Shown: one piece after another, positions 31,186-35,477 of the stretch
Layout: every line of letters begins with the position of its first letter
How positions within the stretch are numbered: the stretch's first letter is position 1
Source of the DNA: an uncultured Lachnospiraceae bacterium
GTDB lineage: Bacteria > Bacillota > Clostridia > Lachnospirales > Lachnospiraceae
NCBI GenBank assembly: GCA_947089905.1
Contig: CAMUMG010000018.1
Coordinates: 1-35,477, forward strand
Length of the DNA: 35,477 nucleotides
Direction: 5' to 3'
Notes under the pieces: model-generated
Told to the model about the DNA's origin: nothing
What the model saw: the letters and a program-made list of their open reading frames with translations, nothing else
Database searches by the model: none
Translations under genes and position numbers: made by a program

Positions 31186-33846
31186 CAAAATACAAAGGGT
31201 TATGATGTTTCTTACAATGTAAAAAGTGGAAGTAATTTAATTGAAGTTGCAAAGAATGGTAAAATTACAGCAACTGGAAATGGAGTTGGAAAGGCAGTTG
31301 TAGAAGTAACCTATACAAGCCAGAACAGCGGAAGTTCCAAAACTGCAAACTTTTCCGTTTATGTAAAGAAAAACGCATCAAAAGTAAAATTAACAAACGC
31401 AGTTCAAAAGCGTTTAAGCCAAGCACTTTCTGTTGGTGATGAAGTTACTTTAAAAACTGCTAAAACTGCTTCTGATTACAAAACAGGTAATTATGGTTTA
31501 GATAATTATACAAAAGTAATCACAGATAAGATGAGAGTCCTTTCTAGTGACGAATCTATTGTAAAGGTAGAAGGATTCAAATTAACTGCAGTTGCAGCTG
31601 GAACAGCTACTTTAACCGTACAATCCTATCAGACAGAAGGAAATCTTGTTACTGCTGAACAGGAATACCAGATAGTTGTAGAAGAAAACTTCTCTGCACA
31701 ACAGTCTGCATGGAATCAAATTTTAGTTACATTTAAAGATCATGAAACAGCAAATAATGCAGTAGAAGCTACAAAGCCTTCTTTAAATAATGCAGGTGCT
31801 GCTGTTACAGAAGCAAAAAATATTATTAAAGTTTATAAAGTATTAAAGGATACAGATAATCAGGAAGTTTCTGTATTTATCGGAAGTTTGAATGTTGCTG
31901 TAGATTCTAATGTTGCAGCTGTAACCATGTTCGACGAATTAGAAGAAGATACAGAATATGTAATCCGTTATCAAGACAAAGAAACTAGAATTAAAACAAC
32001 CAAATATGTTGCTAATGAATTAGAAGTTTATGTTAGTGGCACAGAAAAGCTTACTGAAAGTTCTAGTAAATCTACTTTAGATTATAGAATTTATACTACT
32101 GGAACACAAGGTCAGAAAGTAGATATCTCTGGATGCAAATCATATGAAGGATGGAAAGCAGGCGTTACGATTGAAGATTTGAATACTGCTGAATATCATG
32201 CTGAATATACTTTTGATCAGTCTACTCCTGCTATCTGGTTCTATACTGCACAGGCAAATTATGGAGTAAGATTAAAAGCTGTTTTTGATGACTGGTTCAA
32301 TGTTGTAAATGGAAAAGCAAATTCACTTAGTGATGAGGTTATCATTACTCCTGGAGATACCAGTGTAAAAATCGGCTCTCTACTTGATTGGGGAGTTATT
32401 AAGACCGGTGGAAATTACGGTGTTGATGATGCTTATGCAGTAAAGAGTTTTGCAGTTTCTGATGACGAATATGGTCTTGCAGTAAAAATTCAAGTTACAG
32501 AATACGGTGCTACTTCAATTAAACGCAATGATGGTAGTTCTAGTGATAAATTTACCTTTGTATCATCTAATGATGATAAATTAGCAGTAAATAAAGAAAC
32601 AGGTGCATTGTATCCTCCAAAGGATGCAGCAGATGGTATCGTACCAGTTTATGTATATTATGATGATCAGTATGTTGGTGTTTGCCCTGTTCGAGTTTAT
32701 GCAAAGAGAACTTTAACAACATTCTCTGCTTCCTTAAATTCTTCAAAATTATCTTATAATCCAACTAAGGATGTAGATGATAAATTAGTTCTTACTTTAA
32801 AAGCAAGCGATCAATTAGGTGCTATATTTAATAATAACATGATTTTCGAAGCTGAACCTTATGGAGATACTGCAAAGAATTACATTACAATTGATAATCA
32901 AACAGCTGATAATAATGGAACACACTTTGACGTTAGTGGATTAGCTTCTCTTCCAACCTCCGTTACTACAATTCGTATTGTATGTACCGCTACTTATGAT
33001 AAGGGTGGAAAGAATGAAAGAGTTATGAAGTATTCTGTTACTCTTAGTGCAAAGAATACAAAAGATTCCGAAGTTAGAAGCTATTCTCTTGTTTCAAATG
33101 CAGCAGACGGTATTATGGATATGATTATTGATAATAACCCTAATAATCCAGGAAATAAAGTAGATGCTAAAAAAGTTAGAATTTCTGCTTTTAGCTATGA
33201 TAAAGATGGATTTAAAGTAGAACACTTACAGCTTGCTACTGCTGAAGAAGAACCAAAAGATCTTGTTGACTCTCAAGCTAAGGTTACTTTAAAGAAGGGT
33301 AATGATATTATCAAAGATAATGTTTCACTTGAAGGTAGAGATATTATCTTTACTACAGTAAATCTTTCTGAAATCCAAGTAGTTAGTGGCGGAAGTATTG
33401 AAAAGTTAAGTAATTCTATCCAAAAGGTAGAACTTGGAACTTACGTTGCAAATCTGTTCATTGGAAATAAGGACAATAAAGCTGTATTCCGTGCAAGTAC
33501 ACCAATCGTTGTCAAAGATAGTCAACCTTCTGTTGTATGGAATTGGGATAAAGTTTCTACAGTAGAAACTACAACAGGTGGTGCAATCGATAAGTGCTTT
33601 ACCTTTAAGTATGATGCAAATGGAGATGGAACATTAGAAATTGTCAATAGCTCTATCTATACTGGTTATGTAGAAAAGGATTTAGCTGGTAATTATACTG
33701 GTAAGATCGCTTACTCAGATGACTGGGATATAAGAGGCTCGAAGTTGACAGTTAGACAGGTAAGATATTTAGTTGAATTAGATGGTCATTTCTATGAATT
33801 AATTGTTCCTATTATGAGAACTATTACAATGAACGTAACACAATAA
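31009..33846 (+). CDS. Large secreted surface protein with bacterial Ig-like domains
   Basis: The 945-residue product has a classical signal peptide (1-28, cleavage near ASA-A). A first BIG2-type Ig-like domain follows (about 33-120: VAKNGKITATGNGVGKAVVEVTY), then a second (about 130-225: SSDESIVKVEGFKLTAVAAGTATLTV) and further beta-rich segments to the end. One BIG2-like repeat is visible near 515-565. No LPXTG sorting signal, SLH repeats or membrane anchor were seen. An S-layer-like or otherwise non-covalently bound surface protein, or a freely secreted one, is likely. The strong ribosome binding site suggests high expression. The gene ends at a hairpin terminator and is followed by convergent recombinase C. 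Confidence 0.8.
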   Translation: MKSFFKKIALVLTLAMVIGLVPVNTASAAATPGLKYSSKILYVDGDASGKYDDWCWTPSQNTKGYDVSYNVKSGSNLIEVAKNGKITATGNGVGKAVVEVTYTSQNSGSSKTANFSVYVKKNASKVKLTNAVQKRLSQALSVGDEVTLKTAKTASDYKTGNYGLDNYTKVITDKMRVLSSDESIVKVEGFKLTAVAAGTATLTVQSYQTEGNLVTAEQEYQIVVEENFSAQQSAWNQILVTFKDHETANNAVEATKPSLNNAGAAVTEAKNIIKVYKVLKDTDNQEVSVFIGSLNVAVDSNVAAVTMFDELEEDTEYVIRYQDKETRIKTTKYVANELEVYVSGTEKLTESSSKSTLDYRIYTTGTQGQKVDISGCKSYEGWKAGVTIEDLNTAEYHAEYTFDQSTPAIWFYTAQANYGVRLKAVFDDWFNVVNGKANSLSDEVIITPGDTSVKIGSLLDWGVIKTGGNYGVDDAYAVKSFAVSDDEYGLAVKIQVTEYGATSIKRNDGSSSDKFTFVSSNDDKLAVNKETGALYPPKDAADGIVPVYVYYDDQYVGVCPVRVYAKRTLTTFSASLNSSKLSYNPTKDVDDKLVLTLKASDQLGAIFNNNMIFEAEPYGDTAKNYITIDNQTADNNGTHFDVSGLASLPTSVTTIRIVCTATYDKGGKNERVMKYSVTLSAKNTKDSEVRSYSLVSNAADGIMDMIIDNNPNNPGNKVDAKKVRISAFSYDKDGFKVEHLQLATAEEEPKDLVDSQAKVTLKKGNDIIKDNVSLEGRDIIFTTVNLSEIQVVSGGSIEKLSNSIQKVELGTYVANLFIGNKDNKAVFRASTPIVVKDSQPSVVWNWDKVSTVETTTGGAIDKCFTFKYDANGDGTLEIVNSSIYTGYVEKDLAGNYTGKIAYSDDWDIRGSKLTVRQVRYLVELDGHFYELIVPIMRTITMNVTQ

Positions 33847-33867
33847 CTTTTAAAAGACCATTCTCTT

Positions 33868-33898
33868 GGAGCTGTTGCAAATGCAACAGCTCCTTTTT
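33868..33898. terminator. Terminator between surface gene and recombinase C
   Basis: GGAGCTGTTGC and GCAACAGCTCC are perfect 11-bp arms around AAAT, followed by TTTTT. The stop codon of the convergent recombinase C gene lies in the T-run. Such a perfect palindrome could in principle also be a recombination site. Confidence 0.85.
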
Positions 33899-34988
33899 AA
33901 AAGCACTGTTCTAATTTTCTGATTTCCTCTACTCGCATCTGAGGTAAAACATGTGTATAGAGATCCATTGTCATTGTAATACTACTGTGCCCTAAAATTT
34001 CCTGAACCACCTTGGGAGTCATACCCTGTTCTAATGCACGAGTTGCAAAGGTATGTCTAAGTATATGTGGTGAAATATGCCCTATCTTTGCTTCTGGATG
34101 TTCTTCATTAATTTGATCTGTAATATGATTTAATTGTTGTCTTATATGTTGTCCTGTAAATGGAATTCCATTCCTACGTAAAAAAATTAAATTTTCCAAT
34201 CCTTTTATGGGTTTCCATGTATCTTTTTCAGCGGTCTTTTCATAATATTGTACATCCCGAATCCGTTCAAACATCTGGCTTGCCTTTGGTAGCATGGGTA
34301 TAATTCTTCGACTAGATCTTGTTTTTGGTGAATCCTTAAAAAATACACCTGTTCTTGTATACTTTAAAGTTCCATTTACATAGATTTCTTTCTTTTTTAG
34401 ATCAATATTTTTCCATTCTAGTCCTGTAATTTCACCAATTCTCATTCCTGTGGTCAAAGCTATTACAATAATTCCCTCAATTTCATGTCTATGGGCATAT
34501 TGCTGTAATAATTCTTGTTGATCAATCGAGAGTGCTCTTGGTTCTTTTCCCGCAGTTCCACGTGGTACTATAATAAATTCTGCCGGATTTTTTTCAATCT
34601 TTCCCATTCGATAAGCCTGTTTAAACATAGATCCTACTAAAACATGGATTAAGGCAAGTGTAGCATCAGAATATCCAGAACGAGACATTTCATTATAAAA
34701 ATACTGAATCTCTTCCCCACAAATTTCTGTAAGAAGTCGATTTCCAAATCTAGGGCCTACATAATACTGAAACATACATTCATAACTTTCTAAAGTTCCT
34801 TTCTTGACTGTTACCGATTTATACTCCTCAATCCAGAGATGATACCATTCTTCTAAAGTTAAATGCTCTTTTTGTTGAAGTATCTTTAACTTCTCTGTAT
34901 CTGTAACAGGAATTTCCTGTGAATATACTAATAACTTTCTCTTCTTACTAATCTTATTTCCTAATCTTTTCTTTTCTTCTTGTTTCAT
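33897..34988 (-). CDS. Tyrosine recombinase C, paralogue of B
   Basis: The 363-residue integrase-type recombinase has the same domain order as B: a core-binding domain with SVTVKKGTLESYECMFQYYV (about 50-150) and a catalytic domain (about 160-350). Arg in TGMRIGE, His/Arg in HILRHTFA, His in LGHSS and Tyr in DLYTHVL are all present, so it should be active. By eye roughly half to two thirds of residues match B. AAAGGAG stands 7 nt before the ATG. It lies inside the 4188-bp interval between the two surface-gene repeats. A recombinase in this position, without phage or element genes, suggests a role in rearranging the surface locus or a solitary mobile unit that duplicated with it. Confidence 0.93.
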   Translation of the reverse strand: MKQEEKKRLGNKISKKRKLLVYSQEIPVTDTEKLKILQQKEHLTLEEWYHLWIEEYKSVTVKKGTLESYECMFQYYVGPRFGNRLLTEICGEEIQYFYNEMSRSGYSDATLALIHVLVGSMFKQAYRMGKIEKNPAEFIIVPRGTAGKEPRALSIDQQELLQQYAHRHEIEGIIVIALTTGMRIGEITGLEWKNIDLKKKEIYVNGTLKYTRTGVFFKDSPKTRSSRRIIPMLPKASQMFERIRDVQYYEKTAEKDTWKPIKGLENLIFLRRNGIPFTGQHIRQQLNHITDQINEEHPEAKIGHISPHILRHTFATRALEQGMTPKVVQEILGHSSITMTMDLYTHVLPQMRVEEIRKLEQCF

Positions 34989-35076
34989 ATAGTAACTCCT
35001 TTCTTTCTATTACTAATTTACACCATTTTCCAATCTTTCATACAAATTAGATATATTTTGTTAAAAAAATATATAG

Positions 35077-35373
35077 AAATAATATTTTCCATATATTGAG
35101 AAATAGAAATCTTAATGCGCCATTGAAATTTTTTTGCTTCAGAAAACATGAGAATATAATGAAAACTTATTAAAAAGTTAAGGAGGAAGAAAGAAAATGA
35201 AGAGTTTCTTCAAAAAAATCGCCCTCGTATTGACCCTTGCTATGGTGATCGGTTTAGTGCCAGTAAACACTGCAAGTGCAGCGGCTACACCAGGATTAAA
35301 GTATTCTAGCAAGATTCTCTATGTCGATGGAGATGCCAGCGGTAAATATGATGATTGGTGCTGGACACCATCC
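35077..35373 (+). repeat. 297-bp perfect direct repeat, copy 2
   Basis: This copy is identical to 30889-31185 and contains the same promoter, ribosome binding site and signal peptide. Its left edge adjoins AT-rich DNA unrelated to that left of copy 1, so the repeat has a sharp left border. Confidence 0.98.
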
Positions 35374-35477
35374 GAAAATACAAAGGGTTATGATGTTTCT
35401 TATCACGTAAAAAGTGGAAGTAATTTAATTGAAGTTGCTGAGAATGGTAAAATCACAGCAACCGGAAATGGAGTTGG
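35197..35477 (+). CDS. Second surface-protein gene, 5' part only (runs off window)
   Basis: The first 93 codons are in the window. The signal peptide and the first 59 residues are identical to those of the surface protein at 31009. From codon 60 the copies start to differ (Gln60 to Glu, a later Asn to His, a Lys to Glu, plus silent changes). This is a paralogue with an intact start and promoter-like region. Whether its body differs strongly cannot be seen here. Confidence 0.9.
   Translation, partial: MKSFFKKIALVLTLAMVIGLVPVNTASAAATPGLKYSSKILYVDGDASGKYDDWCWTPSENTKGYDVSYHVKSGSNLIEVAENGKITATGNGV

Noticed and set aside
32567..32764. Minus-strand frame inside the surface-protein gene
   Set aside because: Antisense shadow without a ribosome binding site inside an intact 945-codon gene.
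33600..33846. LPXTG or SLH wall anchor at the surface protein C-terminus
   Set aside because: The end lacks LPxTG, a hydrophobic helix and SLH repeats, so no anchor type is assigned.
1..35477. Strong avoidance of CAATTG as proof of the restriction specificity
   Set aside because: CAATTG occurs several times (for example 5121, 9492 and 10616), and I made no full count, so no depletion claim is justified.
1..35477. CRISPR arrays, tRNA or rRNA genes
   Set aside because: No regularly spaced short repeats, cloverleaf-like segments or rRNA sequence were recognised on either strand.

Overview
The window looks like chromosome of a low-GC, Gram-positive anaerobe of the Clostridia, most likely Lachnospiraceae. 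Three things suggest this: the AT-rich DNA with strong AGGAGG-type ribosome binding sites, the family content (DUF1385, DUF4364, Rho with a long N-terminal linker, FtsEX beside an M23 hydrolase and an S41 protease, an archaeal-type AspRS), and the gene order. No 16S rRNA, tRNA or CRISPR array was seen, so the species cannot be named.

Layout. 1-1840: two overlapping genes of unknown function, a membrane protein and a secreted protein. 1854-5289 (minus): a translation block read rpmE, DUF1385, prmC, prfA, in which PrmC methylates the GGQ glutamine of the PrfA product. 5413-7566: an inserted module between rpmE and rho. It holds a palindromic element, a 30-codon membrane peptide, a MunI/EcoRI-like restriction endonuclease, its controller (C) protein, two C-box operators and a divergent MT-A70-type adenine methyltransferase. 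7576-11351: rho (minus), divergent from a malic enzyme gene and a DUF4364 regulator. 11407-15690 (minus): ftsE, ftsX, an M23 coiled-coil hydrolase and an S41 PDZ protease, a cell-wall cleavage and division cluster. 15846-18274: a CdaR/PucR-type regulator and a UgpC/MsmX-type sugar ABC ATPase. 18485-20653 (minus): an LCP-like protein with a degenerate core motif, a small secreted protein and a YitT-type membrane protein. 20948-23348 (plus): an SDR reductase, then a non-discriminating AspRS preceded by a probable attenuator that encodes a 20-residue leader peptide.

The right third (23355-35477) is accessory in character. It holds two adjacent tyrosine recombinases (A and B), an O-antigen-ligase-like polymerase, a BlaI/BlaR1-like pair whose sensor half is not penicillin-binding, a large secreted Ig-like surface protein, a third recombinase (C, a paralogue of B), and the start of a second surface-protein gene. 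The two surface genes share a perfect 297-bp direct repeat covering promoter, ribosome binding site, signal peptide and the first 59 codons. They diverge abruptly after it.

The strongest candidate for something new is this surface-protein and recombinase array, which could allow expression-site switching or variant exchange. Second is the AspRS leader, whose peptide carries three consecutive Asp codons and then an Arg-Leu-Arg-Pro end. Either could be a stalling signal: Asp-tRNA shortage for the first, a macrolide-type ribosome inhibitor for the second.
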